A DNA stretch of 64,000 nt from Lineus longissimus (Eukaryota > Nemertea > Pilidiophora > Heteronemertea > Lineidae): assembly GCF_910592395.1 (NCBI RefSeq), contig NC_088312.1, positions 9,052,001 to 9,116,000 of the forward strand, in the 5' to 3' direction. Under the pieces are notes generated by a model. It had not been told where the DNA came from. It did not search any database and worked only from the letters and a program-made list of their open reading frames with translations. Made by a program: the position numbers and the translations under genes. Shown here in pieces: positions 1 to 13,000 of the stretch (the stretch's first letter is position 1; every line of letters starts with the position of its first letter).

Positions 1-1146
1 CAATGATTGTAAATGATCACAAAAACTCTTTGTATCAGGAAGCTGGCAGATCCTAAAGAGATGAATGCATTCATTGCCATGGTAACACGCAGTGGGCACC
101 TTTAAATGGGACGATTTACTTGGTAGGGCTCAGGAAAGATTGAGTAAGTTACGATATGTCAGTGCCAATCTAATATGTACAGGGTTTGAATAGGATGGCA
201 CTTTCAACATGATAGATGGGCTTGTAATATTTGAATGGTTAATCACTAGAGGCTGGTCAAAAGAATATTGGCTTAATCATATAAAACCTAGCTAAACGTT
301 TCTGCCACAAGCAACTTTTGTTGCTGCAACCTGCGATAATGCCTGCATGTGACAAAAATCTCTGGTTTGCGGTGATCATCACAGGAACCTGACAAAACAA
401 TCAATTCAGTTCAAATTACATAACCTCTAAAAATCATTTCAATGTCAATATATTGACTTATATCAACTTGAATAACACAGTTATTGAACAAGATCAGCTG
501 ACATGAAAAAGATAGCATCCTAAGTAAAAACGAAGAACCAAGGTAACTAAAACAACAAAACCGATTCTTTAATGTGAATTATTGAAGTTTTGAGCTCAAA
601 ATAAACCAGTGTTTCAAGAATGATATTGAACAGTAGTAAAGTTCAAGGCTTGAAATAAAAATTGCATTATGTATCACGATTAGCTCATCCAGAGCGATAT
701 ATATATATAAAAATTACAATGATGCATCAAATTAATTGTAGTTTCCAAGCGAAAGTGTCACTTTAATCAAAATTTCATCTTTCATATCCATGAGGAGTAT
801 CAGATGATCACCTAGCTCACTTCACTGAGTTGCTAAAACTAAAACTAACAACCCAAGCATATCTTATTTGACTTTTTCAAAAAGGCTGTGGCATTTATAC
901 AAAAGGATATGAGAAAACACGCATAAAAGCAACTTCCCCTTTTGTCTATCTTTGGGCAAAGATACACAGAGCATGTTCATATATCAGCTTATTAGTGCTC
1001 TAAAGTGGGAGTAACAGAATCATCATTGGCAGTTTTGGAATTTCCTTGGAGACAAAAAGAACCCATTGCGGCAAGATGTGGAAGGTATAGATATTGCTTG
1101 TTGCTTATTTGAACTTTCAGGATAACAATGCAAACAGCACCATTGA

Positions 1147-1320
1147 CAGTTTCACAATAAGACCTCTCTTATATTGAGGACACCCTTAGGACTGACAAGT
1201 GCTGTCCTTAATAGAGAGGTGCTAGGATTAAAGAGGTGAATTGAATAGAGACAACCAATATGGGATGAAAACTAGTGTCTTTGATAGAGAGGTGTTCGCT
1301 AAGGGAGGTTCCACTCACTG
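1147..1320. mobile_element. TA-flanked MITE, copy A
   Basis: This non-coding element of about 174 bp has inverted ends: CAGTTTCACAATAAGACCTCTC on the left and AGGTTCCACTCACTG on the right, the right end followed by TA. Internal text such as 'gaggacacccttaggactgacaagtgctgtcctt' is shared with copies at 30.3 kb and 49.2 kb. Size, CAGTGGAAC-type ends and TA flank fit a Tc1/mariner/pogo-derived miniature element. The left TIR is partly decayed. Confidence 0.6.
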
Positions 1321-3130
1321 TACTGCGCCATCTGTAGAGATTCATCACAAGTCTGCTGCCCGATTAAATGTGCCTATAATATCACAACCACTCCATCTGA
1401 TGACAATCACATTTAAAACAGAGTAAAACCATTTCAAAGGAGGAGAGCAAGCCATATAAAAGCTTTCACAATTATTCTTCTGCTTTGATCAGCATCCTCC
1501 CATTGTAGTTATGTTTCAATGACATTGCAGCCATCATCATTATCATTGAAGTAACATTATCGAAAAAAACAAGCTGACACAGTTTGCAGTGAAGGCCAAC
1601 AAATTGTAACATGATTAAAGAAACCATCACTGTGTTCCTGTCATGTCAGCGATATTCAACATATGGCAGTACTGGTATTGACAACTTGTCTTTTTGAGGA
1701 CTTTGATGTAGAGTCAGGTTGGCAAAAGTCTAAATTTCAAGATTATATATCTGGTTAGGCTCGCGCATGGATAGTACAATACTCAATAAAGCCATTCATG
1801 CAAATATTCTCCTGACCAGGCATTGATTCAGAGCTCTCAAAGGGGTATTCTAACTGATGTTCAACAAAACATCCTCCCAACTGCATAAAAGTGAGGATTC
1901 AGTTGAAACAACAGTCTCAAGTATGACCGGGAACAAACATCAGACATCGTGCACATCGTGCACAACTGCAGATTTGATCATGGATATATAATGCTACTTA
2001 GCGGCAGAAGGCACAATTTACCAAAGTATAACCAGTGAAATCAGTTATTCATGCTCCAGGGTTAAAGCCAGCATCATGACACAATTTAATAATAACCACC
2101 TTTATCTTAACAACAAAGCATGGAGCAGGACTCCACTCCCTTTCATCTGCACTAAGCTGCACTGTTTCATGATATTTCTGATAGGTTTCAAGTTGGTATT
2201 TTCGGATGAGGGTAGTTAAAAGCATCAACGTGATACATGTAGATTGCATAAAAAGCAAGTGAAAGGGCCTTTCATGAATACAATATAGTTAGTACCGGGT
2301 AGTGGATCAAATACACACTCCTAAGAATCATATCTTTTTCACAGAAAATGAAAATGCAGAATTGTCAAAGTCTAAAGAACTTTGTTCCGTGATTTGATTC
2401 AGCTCTATACAGAATGCATCACCTCACCACAGCCTAGCTGATTACAACTATTGGAACTCGACAGTTCAACACTGGAACACAACTGGTTACCACTGGAACA
2501 CCGTTGGTTACCATTGGTCTCTCTAACCCTCCACTATGGTTACCACTAGAATACCATTGGAAACTACTGGGTGAAATGTCCGTGGAATGGACCACCTACA
2601 TGTACCAATGGCTTATCACTATCTACCAGACAGGCACTGGAACTCTTTATCTGGGCCGTGGCGAGGGTTTCATTCAGAATCGTTCAATAATCACATTCCC
2701 CGAGACATACGTATTTACCCAGGGCAAATGTTCTTTGTGGACAACACTGGCATCTCTGGTTGCAATGGGAAACCTTCCTGCCGAGACATATGGATGTGAA
2801 TTGTCTTTGATCAAATAGGCAGTCAGTCAGTGTGCAAACAAAATGCAGTTGGACCATATGCAAACAAAATGCCCCCATCACACATCATCATATTGGAAAT
2901 ACAGGATGACATGGTAAAAGGACTTTGTACTGGAAATGGTCACTGGACTATGTAGTCACCTAGAGCAGTATATAAAACATAGATAGCAAGACTAAAATGA
3001 GTGAAAGACATAAAGGCATCTTGTCAACTGGAAGGCATTTAGGAATGACCTCAAGTCAGGTGAGTTCCAGTGGATTGACCAAACAGTGTACATGTCTTGA
3101 GTAACGAGTGTAATTCGTACGACGAGTCAC

Positions 3131-4118
3131 GAGTGTCAACAGTAGAGCATTGGAGACTGAGTGAGCACGAGTGTCAATGGTAGAGCATTGGAGACTGAGT
3201 GAGCACGAGTGTCAATGGTAGAGCATTGGAGACTGAGTGAGCACGAGTGTCAATGGTAGAGCATTGGAGACTGAGTGAGCACGAGTGTCAATGGTAGAGC
3301 ATTGGAGACTGAGTGAGCACGAGTGTCAATGGTAGAGCATTGGAGACTGAGTGAGCACGAGTGTCAATGGTAGAGCATTGGAGACTGAGTGAGCACGAGT
3401 GTCAATGGTAGAGCATTGGAGACTGAGTGAGCATGAGTGTCAATGGTAGAGCATTGGAGACTGAGTGAGCACGAGTGTCAATGGTAGAGCATTGGAGACT
3501 GAGTGAGCATGAGTGTCAACGGTAGAGCATTGGAGACTGAGTGAGCACGAGTGTCAATGGTAGAGCATTGGAGACTGAGTGAGCATGAGTGTCAATGGTA
3601 GAGCATTGGAGACTGAGTGAGCATGAGTGTCAATGGTAGAGCATTGGAGACTGAGTGAGCACGAGTGTCAATGGTAGAGCATTGGAGACTGAGTGAGCAT
3701 GAGTGTCAACGGTAGAGCATTGGAGACTGAGTGAGCACGAGTGTCAATGGTAGAGCATTGGAGACTGAGTGAGCACGAGTGTCAATGGTAGAGCATTGGA
3801 GACTGAGTGAGCATGAGTGTCAACAGTAGAGCATTGGAGACTGAGTGAGCACGAGTGTCAATGGTAGAGCATTGGAGACTGAGTGAGCATGAGTGTCAAC
3901 AGTAGAGCATTGGAGACTGAGTGAGCACGAGTGTCAATGGTAGAGCATTGGAGACTGAGTGAGCACGAGTGTCAATGGTAGAGCATTGGAGACTGAGTGA
4001 GCACGAGTGTCAATGGTAGAGCATTGGAGACTGAGTGAGCACGAGTGTCAATGGTAGAGCATTGGAGACTGAGTGAGCACGAGTGTCAATGGTGGAGCAT
4101 TGGAGACTGAGTGAGGAG
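3131..4118. repeat. 38-bp minisatellite, about 26 copies
   Basis: A head-to-tail array has an exact 38-nt period (repeat starts at 3131, 3169, 3207 ... 4081) and a degenerate last copy after 4119. The unit runs gagtgtcaatggtagagc, then attggagactgagtgagcac. Copies are nearly identical. Variation is concentrated at two sites: gcaCGag versus gcaTGag, and caatgg versus caacgg or caacag. The array carries no open frame of note and lies in the inferred intron of the transporter gene. Confidence 0.97.
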
Positions 4119-5185
4119 CGTCAACAGTACAGCATAGGACTAAGAGCCCCTCACTAGAGTAGCATGTACTATTTCTTCATCTCAGAATTATGCTGTAGTC
4201 TCTTAGTGACATGTCACTATGATATACGTATCCATGGTGATGTTTCTTAGTAAGTCACTCCATCACTGACTTTCTTATACTACTAACCTGCCCCCAAAGG
4301 CAGCATCCACAAAGCTGCTACTCTGATCTGGTACTGAAGACTAAGAAGATAGGAAGGCAATCTCCGTCTTACGCTGGGTAAGAACGCTTCATGCAGAAGT
4401 ACATACATTTAAGTGACACACAAACAGCGGTTTAAATCGTTGAGCTACCTGTGATTATAATCGCTGCTGTGTGCAACAAAAGAATCTCACATCTGCAGGT
4501 AAAACTGGCAATTGCTGGCTTTGATGTTGCTTGACCCTAGAGATGACCACCTCATATCCCAGTATGCCATTATTACATGAGGAGCACTTGGACCGGGCAG
4601 CAAGCCCACAATGACCATCATAGCACCCCATGTGCAGTTGCCACGTCATAAAGGCCAAACCACTAACAGCTATTATACTAAAACCTTTTAGGTCAAGATG
4701 TAGAGGACAGGCACTTCAGCATATCGACTTTCTCCACCACACCACTCTAACAGCCCAAGTCAGTAAAAAGCCACACAAAGCAGAAATCTTCAAATGAAAG
4801 ATTATGTCAAGTGTGGAAAAGTAAGATTTCTTTTTAAGGTCAATAGTGTAGCCTTGATCTCCTTGACGTCCAATGATGTCAACTTGGTATGAATTGCCGG
4901 AAAATGGATAATCACATATGCAACTTTGAAATCCTAATGAAACCAAATCACTTAAAGGGCTACTGTAACAGTCTACTTCCTTTCATTACTTCGCGTGCGG
5001 AAATTACTACACCGACTGGGGGAGAAATGTCCGGTTCTGATTTGCGCGAGATGTCATACCCGCTGGGGAAATTAACTTTGTCAGCAAGGAGAATCTGACA
5101 TTATCAAAGAGTTTTTGATTGTGGTAATAAAGAGTTGGATGATAAACAGATTTTCAAATGTTTCAGGTCAGATCCGATTTGTATC

Positions 5186-5512
5186 AGCAATTCACCTTAC
5201 CATTGCATTTACAATAACCTGGCAATCAACCTTACCATTTCATTAACATCAACCTGGCAATCAACCTTACCATTTCGTTAACATCAACCGGGAATCCACC
5301 TTACCATTTCGTTAACATCAACCTGGCAATCCACCTTACCATTTCGTTAACATCCACCTGGCAATCAACCTTACCATTTCGTTAACATCAACCTGGCAAT
5401 CCACCTTACCATTTCGTTAACATCACCCTGGCAATCAACCTTACCATTTCGTTAACATCAACCTGGCAATCAACCTTACCATTTTGTTAACATCAACCTG
5501 GTAATCCACCTT
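5186..5512. repeat. 35-bp minisatellite, about 9 copies
   Basis: The unit is about 35 nt, 'caaccttaccatttcgttaa' followed by 'catcaacctggcaat', repeated roughly nine times with single-base changes (ttc/ttt, caacc/ccacc). It lies in the same inferred intron as the 38-bp array, about 1 kb away, and is unrelated to it in sequence. Confidence 0.93.
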
Positions 5513-6409
5513 TGCCAGAAAGGAAGCATTGACCACATGCAACCATACTTTACTTTTTCACTACAATCAGGCCATTGTCTTGCCCTGACGATCTGTACAG
5601 AGCCCACACGCACCCGTAGACTACTTTTAGTGAAAGTCAGAGAAGCCTTTGATATTAGCTTTCATCGTTACACTGTGATATTGGCATTAAGGTAGACCCA
5701 AAATCGGTAAACACCTTGTCATGGACGTAAACACCTTGTTAACACAACTCCTGCAACTACCTTCAGGAATCGATGTAAAGTCGATGCGGTGTGGTGGTAC
5801 TGATGCAAAAATACGGTGGTATCAGCACGAGGAAGAAATGAAAGTGCAACACCCCTGTCACTGAGGTTGAATTATCCAGGAGAGCTACACTATGGACAGG
5901 GTTTGATTTGCAGACCTAGACCTACGATGTGATCCGTCGGGCCCAACCTGACAAAGGGAGGCGACTAGATCAGAACACGATTTATAAGCAAAGACTAACC
6001 GGATTGACTTAATTCCATTCTGTCAAAGTTGTTCTGGAGAATAAGCATCATTATCTCACTGGAGTGCAACCCCTGGGGCTTATATGTACACGACGACTTG
6101 CGACAAGACAACTAGTGAGAGATACTGACTTATTTCACCCTATTGCACCCTGTGGGGCTTATAGTGCAAGGACAACCCTGCAATGAACAGGACTGACGAA
6201 ACTGTCACTTTATGACAGCGTGCGCTTCACAAATCAAGAGCTCTACATGTGCTTCAAACAAAGGAGATAAAAATTCCATTCTACACAGTAATTCCTTTTC
6301 TTTTTGGACATACACCTACAAGGGAGAAAATCTGAGCATGCCACACATTTATCACCCATCTCTTGGAAACCTGCACATCTGCAATATCACGGTAAAAAAA
6401 TTGTCAAAT

Positions 6410-6631
6410 TGCTCATCAACCTACACAATATTATAAGTTGTCTTGCGTATACAAGCTTATAACATCACACTTTAAGCCCAGCTGTATTGAAGACCATTAC
6501 ACTTTCTATGTCCAAAAAAATCAAAATCGCTCATCAACCTACACAATAAATAAGTTGTCTTGTATATTCAAGCTTATAACATCACTCTCTAAGCCCAGCT
6601 GTAGTGAAGACTATTACACTTTCTACTTCAG
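6410..6631. repeat. Tandem duplication of about 120 bp
   Basis: The segment 'gctcatcaacctacacaat' through 'ttacactttct' at about 6410-6511 recurs at about 6531-6631 with scattered substitutions and small indels. It has no coding potential across both copies. Confidence 0.8.
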
Positions 6632-7360
6632 AAATGTTCATGACATGATGAGAACAAGGGATACACCCTCAAGAAATCGATGAATTTTGACACATTCCAC
6701 GGACACATGGACTTTTATTGAACGAGAGATCAATGATGTTGATTTCAAATGCACACCATATTGGCCTATTCGCCCAATGTCTCAGTCCGTACCCTCCACA
6801 ACTTTTTCAACGAGTTGGTCACACTGCAAACGACGTTTTGGAGTTCCGGTGTAATTTAAAATAAACGTCACCTTTCCAGTCCTAAAATACTACGGCAATA
6901 TCATAATTGCTACAATATCCAATGTTTTCATTTGAAGCGCTAACCAGACTGCTTCGTCAAATTAATCTGTAAGGGAATCGAGGCAATAAGACAGGCAACA
7001 GTTGGAAAACAATGGTGTCGGATTATATCTACGACCTTGCTATTTAATACAGCTTTCTCAGAATAATGAGACTTTTCTTTTCCCTCAGTTGGTATGGGCG
7101 TAATGGGGCAGAAAAGGTCTCGACTGCATTCGACTGTATTAGCATACTCATACATTGTTATATGGACTATTGCTCCACTGCCAGCCAATGTCGTTTAAAC
7201 ATTTGAATTTATGTTTTTCTTTAGTTTGCAGGTAGGGGCAGATATAGTTTAATATCATCCTACACTACATAATATATAGATAATGCTTCGGGAGGGGAGG
7301 GAATGCTGGTGAGGGAGACAACACTTACATTTAAGAGGCCTTAAAGAAACTCTTACTTAC

Positions 7361-8757
7361 CACTGTTGGACTAGAAAACAATTGAAGACCTCCATACACA
7401 GAGCCTAGTAAGGAAACAAAGCATCACAATATGTCGTTATACTCAACAGTCTTTTTTTATCTCATCATAAACAACGTGTGACAATGTCATCCACCAAAAC
7501 AACCACCTGAGAGTCAACATCATCAACTCTTTCTGATATACAGTGGAACATCCCTCAGCTGATACCTCTCTATTGGACACCCTCACTATCAGGGAGTCTT
7601 GGCCACAAATTGCTAGTCTCTAAAAGGAGACAAAGACTGTTGAACTAAGGATATGTCTGAGCTTAGGATATATCAAATCCAAGTTTCTTGGCAAGTAAAA
7701 CTATTGCAGTAAGGATATGTCTGACATCTCACATTACATTTACTTGACAAAGTTACACTATTGAACTGATAGGATATGTCTGAGAATATATACACATATC
7801 TCAAATCAGAGTTTATTGGCATGTAAGGCTGTTGAACGAAGGATATGTAGACCTGCGAATGTATGTCTAAGAACATATCCATTTTGATACTCACCAAAAA
7901 GTCCTATGAGGGCTGGAGATAGCCCTTGCCGTCGAGCCATCTGCGGCAATAATGGTATGAACATGCTCACTGCAAACATGTCCTGCAATAAAGTCAGAAG
8001 GACCAACATTGTATTCAAGGGTAAATATTGTCTATTATTGAGCAGTCTGTTGTCGAACCTAGTGCCTACTTGGGCTGCCCCTTTCATCTGATACAAATGC
8101 CTGTAAAAACTCCCAACGACAAACATTAAGCAATTCCGACAGTCCAAACAAGTGTCTTGGCTATAAGGTCGCATATCAAAGGGACAGGCGTCCTGCACAA
8201 GGTCTAACCTCAATAAATATTTGTGTCATATATATTGTGGCATCAATGACATCACAACAATCAAGTAACTTGCACAAGGTAACACACAAATACAAGACCA
8301 CACACAAGAACTCAGGACAAGGCCATCAGTCAGCCAAAGACTCATGTGAGATGTGACTTGCCCAAGGACACACCTCAATATCTAAAGCTGATGAGCCACA
8401 AGCACATGGAGGGGGGGGGGTACAGGCCTTGTACACAAATACACAGTTTCAAAAGATTGGCCAATACATTATACATTAGAACTTATAGTAGTACTTTATA
8501 GCTTTGTAGGCGTTTCACTATTGTGTATATGATATCGGACCGGATATGATATTGATAATATGCGAAGCAACGAGCGAAGTTTCACTGAACTTGGCCATTA
8601 CGGGCAAGATCTGAGGTCCTTTTATTAAAACTTGCAGACACTTGAGATCTCAAGCTACATTTACAAACTGCAAAATATCAAGAATCGGTTCATAAATCAC
8701 CAAGAATGCCATTGTATAAATGATATGTGTCACCACTTTCGGCTTCATCGTGGCCAT
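7361..8757 (-). CDS. MFSD9: MFSD9-like major facilitator transporter, 5' exons (partial)
   Basis: This is a membrane transporter of the major facilitator superfamily; the substrate of MFSD9 proteins is not established. Three coding exons fit in frame on the minus strand. Exon 1 (8757-8701) starts MATMKPKVV and ends ...YTMAFL at a GT donor. Exon 2 (7982-7895) follows a pyrimidine-rich acceptor and reads DMFAVSMFIPLLPQ then GLSPALIGLF. Exon 3 (7404-7361) is only 44 nt and reads SVYGGLQLFSSPTV. Joined, the FLDMFAVSM stretch is the first membrane helix, and the GSVYGxLQLFSSP motif starts helix 2, as in vertebrate MFSD9 (FLDLFGVSM, GSSYGILQLFSS). The rest of a protein of about 470 aa, including the next GRWSD loop, is not visible between 7360 and 1, so it should lie beyond the left edge. 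A read-through form starting at an ATG at 8009 is possible but breaks this match. Family assignment is by recalled similarity. Confidence 0.72.
7541..7600 (+). mobile_element. TA-flanked MITE, partial copy B (left half)
   Basis: It begins TA|CAGTGGAACATCCCTC and continues 'gatacctctctattggacaccctc', which matches the left half of the 49.2 kb element. The right inverted end is not recognisable, so this is a truncated or decayed copy. Confidence 0.45.
7625..7850. repeat. Degenerate tandem repeat, 60-75 bp units
   Basis: The phrase 'aaggatatgtctga' or a close variant returns about four times, with a shared companion 'aaatcmragttt.ttggcawgtaa'. The repeat lies in the intron between exons 2 and 3 of the MFSD9-like gene and does not overlap coding bases. 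Confidence 0.6.
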
Positions 8758-9864
8758 GTTGGTTCCCGCTCTGTGGAATGGCGCGAAATTTAAAAGGGCT
8801 TACCTGGGATATATAAGGGCTTATTGACAGGAGGTATCATTTGATAAACCATCAGCGCGTATCCCGCTTGGAAACCTGTGACTCAGTATATGTGCCAGAG
8901 TTGATAAACCTGTTTCCATTTCCCCATCCATTTTGATCACTAATCTATGATTAACTAATGAGAGACTGTGCCAGATCTGGGGTGGCTTACTGGACTTTGT
9001 GCAACGAAACGAAACGAGCGAAATGGGGGAGTGACTATTATGTTTTACCCCGGTACGTCAAGTTCGATACATGGTGTCAGTCACCAGTGAGTGATGACCA
9101 ACATCCACCAAGGCAGCTGAGACACATGTCTTGTTGGACATACCTACCGATTTTTACTAAATAAAAGCATAACTTCACTTCACACATTTCAGGGTTGAAA
9201 ATGTACTCACGTAAATCACCAAAATTACATGCCAAATTCGCACATGACATGTTATTTCTCAAAGCTTGGAAGCTCAAATGTGTGAATGTAATGTATGCGC
9301 GTAATGTATACTCTCAGCAAGCGAATAGTTTTGATTGTCGGTTTTTGATACGAATCATTTCCTGTATGGCCGTTACAAGCCGTTGTCTGAATATGATGTG
9401 AACCTGTTTACCGTTCAATGCTGCCCCCTGTGACGCTGTACCCGCAAATGTTCAATGAACAAAATGCTGATAATGACTTACACGGCTTGTTCGCATCGTA
9501 AACATAGTGGTACCCGGGTTAACTGTCTTTGCGTTTGGCCTGATTTTACAACCATTACTCCCCATGTAACCACGATCTAGGATGGACAGGCTGTGTATTA
9601 TGAATAGGAAAAGTCACCTAGGGACCGTTGCGTAGAATACTTTTTTGGCGAAATATTGCGCAAAGTCCAGTAAGCTGGTTGGGGTTGCCTTGTAAGGGCC
9701 CCCAGAATTTTTTTGAGATTAAAGTGGCCTTGTCAGAAATCAGTAGGCCTATAACATGTCAACAACATCCATGCCAAATTTCAAGGCGATAGGCCTACAA
9801 TGTCCCGAAGTGTAACTTAACTAATCCCCCTTCCAGTATTATTAGGCCTATAATAGATGAGAGA

Positions 9865-10020
9865 TGTGTCACATCTGGTTGGTTGCCTGGTAATTCAGAA
9901 CTCTCAGCCCATTGATGAAGTAAGGAGAGTCCGTGTTGCATCTGGTTGGTGGCTTAGTGATTCAATACTCTCAGTTCCTTGCTGAAGTATTGACTGTGTT
10001 ACATCTGGTTGGATGCCTAC
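9865..10020. repeat. Three-copy degenerate 63-66 bp tandem repeat
   Basis: 'catctggttgg' recurs at about 9875, 9938 and 10000, each followed by a similar 'ttcaatactctcagtt..ttgctgaagta' block. The last copy is truncated. Confidence 0.75.
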
Positions 10021-13000
10021 ATTGTATCCATCTCATTTAGCAGCCTGCCCATTGAGCTCCCATGGAGGAGAATCTACAAATGTGCAAAGTTTGTAAATGT
10101 AGAATATTTCTGTACATTTTCAGATGCATCCCAGGACCATCTTCAATATGTACATTAGTGCTGGCAATAACTCCCAAAACTCTTCCTTTGATTAGAAGGC
10201 TTCGAAGGTCTGGACGGAGTTTTCACCTCATTTCAGTCCAAGGTCGACAACAGGGTCACGTCCACGTAATCTGCTGACAATGTCCGTAATTATTAATAAG
10301 GAACAATAAAGTCTGATATTTATAATATATATAATCTTTTAATACCAGTCTAATCTCCAAACTACATAAAGAATATACTATAAGTACATCCCAGGACCTA
10401 GAAAATTACAAAGGGCAAGTGCTGGTGGTACACAGTTTTTACCTGTACGAACAAAAGCAAACTAAAAACCTTTTTTACATGATTTTACCTGTTTCTTCCC
10501 GGATCGAGAATTTTATTTCAATATCTCAGCCAATTTTTATTTCAAATATCAGGGCTGAAAATTAGGCGTTAGATTCACCAGTCATTATGATTTTAAAACA
10601 TACACACAACAAAATTAAAACGGAACGAATAACAGACTCCCTTTAAAGTTACAATTTTGGTAAATTTATCTTCAGTAAGTGCTTTTTCTTGCAGAAAATT
10701 TGCAGACTACTGACCACTGTACAGTACGAGAAATGTCTGCAATTTTTCTGCAACAAAACATGGCCTGATAACATATGACATGTTTTTTGGGATACAGGAA
10801 AGTTTATTTCAATAAAATTTATAGAAAAACAATATTTCTAACTCCTACACCAAAGCAATTGAAGCAAAAGTCAGATATAAAAATGTGTCTAAGAAGGTCA
10901 GAGAACATACCTCGCCAAACATTCGAACAAGTCCTTGGTTTATTTACAAAGCAAGAATGAGCTACTAGGAGTACTACTCCCCCAGATACAGCCAACTTAC
11001 CGGCAGCAAACCAACCTGGAGGATCCTAAAGAGCCAAAAATTCTCCAGCAACTCCAGGTAAAAGATTCTCCTACATGTAAGATCACAATTGCTTCTGAAT
11101 TGTGACATGATATGGTTAAAGATATAAAAGTCAAGAGACCATGGTGATATTTTACTCTGACTGAAACACAGCAAATTGGGATCAGGATGTTTACTGCCAC
11201 AACACTTGGCAAAAAAAATAAATATGGGATAACTATTAAAATGTGACACACATTTTAAAATTCAGTGAATTTTACAACCAAGATACCATTGAAGAGGAGG
11301 TCCTGGGAATCGCTGATGGATAAAACTTGCTATCACAAATGCATTTTTGTGATCTGTTAGTTAGTGAAAAGCTTACGTAATATTCTAGCCACTTTCTGAC
11401 AGGTCACACTGTCTTCTTCATGCAGAAGTTTATAACGGAGAGATTAGTCGGCAGAGCGTTTCGAGTTGGTGCAAAATTACATTTTGTAATAATATCGCTG
11501 ACCAGCTGAAATCTTTAATCATGCCCATTGGCTTAAGATGTATATTTACAAGTAAGTACAAGAGAAGGATGAGTTTAGCTGATCTATACTAAATGACTTA
11601 TTTCAACATCTGACAGTAATTTGGACCAAGCTGACTACAATCAACATGATCGAGCTAGAAGAATATTGTTGGGCAAAGAATTTACAATCAAATACTAAAT
11701 GCAACCTGAGTTAGCGTCGTCCCGGGTTTCTGCACACTACTTCAAAATTCTCTACATGTCCTTCAATAAATTTTTTTTAAACAGTAGCAATATTACAGCA
11801 AGGGGTCACTCATTAAGTAAATACAGACAAAAGGGGTGTGATATCATTAACAAAATACAGCAAATTGCCAAAAGAATATACACACATATGACTTCTGCAT
11901 TCACTATAATTGCAAAATCAAAGGACACTTCAGGTATACCTGCTTAAGGAGGTTTTAAGAAAATTGTATCTTCTAGGTTTAGAAAATCCCCAATTACGCC
12001 AGTATAAACTTAATGAATGAAACACGAAGCAGAATTACAGCGAAATCGACACCCTCCATCACAAATTTTATATCAACAGCAATACATTGTACACTCTTAT
12101 CACTTTTATCATGTCCAAGCCAAAGACACAACATTTACCGGTACATGAAATTACGTTTCGATTTCACAACAAGATTATACAAGACCATGATTAGAAATTT
12201 TGTGCTACAGCAGAGAAATTTCCATTTCCTTTATATGCCCTGAGAACTCTGTACATGTAACTTGCCCGTGTCAAGCAAGCAGGTTTTTAACAATATGATA
12301 GAAGAACCACAAATGAAGAGTAAAGTACACAAAATTGCCAACTTTCCACATCCTTTCAGAGCAGGCCTTTGGATAGCTTCTAAAATACACTTACAGAGTG
12401 TGCTAATAAAGATCAGAGTGAGTTTATTTTTGACCGATCAAAAACCCTGCAACGGGAGGATGATATTCAACAGCATTACCCTGACAATCATGGTTCATGG
12501 GGCCATCCAAGTACACAACAGGATTTTATTTCAAGAATTCTATGTCAAGGGGTTCTTCAGAAGTATTGAATATCACCAGAGTTTATTCAGTTTGAGTGTG
12601 CACTTAAAAATGGACGGCAACTGAAAAGTTTGTCCCGTTCGGGGCAATAGTTCTGATGATGGCATGATCGAGGTGTTCCTATTTGACTGAATGAGGCGGG
12701 TAAATACAGAGCTTGTGCCGAGTCAAAAAAGCATGTTGGCACAGGCATCAAAGTGGAACAGATCCACGGGGCGCGTGCTGACGTGCGAGACAAGATTTTG
12801 AAACTGACCATAAAATTGGCAGGAAAAATCTCCTGTAATCAACAAAACAGGATAGATGGGGAAAAGTCTCCTAGATGATGATGAAAGGAGGGATTACAAG
12901 AAAACTGTTTTGTCAAAGTAATTACCAGCAGTTACCATAGAAACTCGAATTAGACTGAATGTCTAATGACGATCGACACCCAAGTTGCATAAAGCTTTTT

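Larger units (their letters stand above)
1..7360 (-). other. Long third intron of the MFSD9-like gene (inferred)
   Basis: No convincing coding exon was found here on either strand. The open frames are short and lack family motifs. The stretch holds a TA-flanked mini-transposon at 1147-1320, repetitive 'accactggaacac' blocks near 2470-2600, a 38-bp minisatellite at 3131-4118, a 35-bp minisatellite at 5186-5512 and a tandem duplication at 6410-6631. Because exon 3 of the transporter ends at 7361 with a good donor (gtaagt) and its continuation is missing, I infer that this is mostly intron. One exon-like piece at about 4298-4342 (minus, between AG and GT) is noted but does not match the transporter. 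Confidence 0.5.

Noticed and set aside
2504-2818. 104-aa plus-strand frame
   Set aside because: It overlaps repetitive 'ggttaccactggaac' sequence, has no motif, splice partner or homology I recognise.
3131-4118. CRISPR-like array
   Set aside because: Units are contiguous 38-bp repeats with no unique spacers, and the DNA is eukaryotic.
4298-4342. Short exon-like segment on minus between AG and GT in the long intron
   Set aside because: It fits several phases, does not match the expected MFS sequence after exon 3, and is too short to judge.
6792-6832. Minus-strand CAG-flanked segment reading CDQLVEKVVE
   Set aside because: Very short, no MFS character, no partner exon; probably chance.
8958-9401. 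Short plus and minus frames upstream of the MFSD9-like gene
   Set aside because: No motifs, overlapping in several frames, and no splice chain to the transporter.
10062-10277. Plus-strand frame followed by AATAAA at 10304, possible terminal exon
   Set aside because: No upstream exon in phase, no recognisable protein, and an opposing minus frame of equal quality.
12262-12624. 120-aa plus-strand frame
   Set aside because: AT-rich, low-complexity residues, no motif and no splice context; length is within chance expectation for such DNA.
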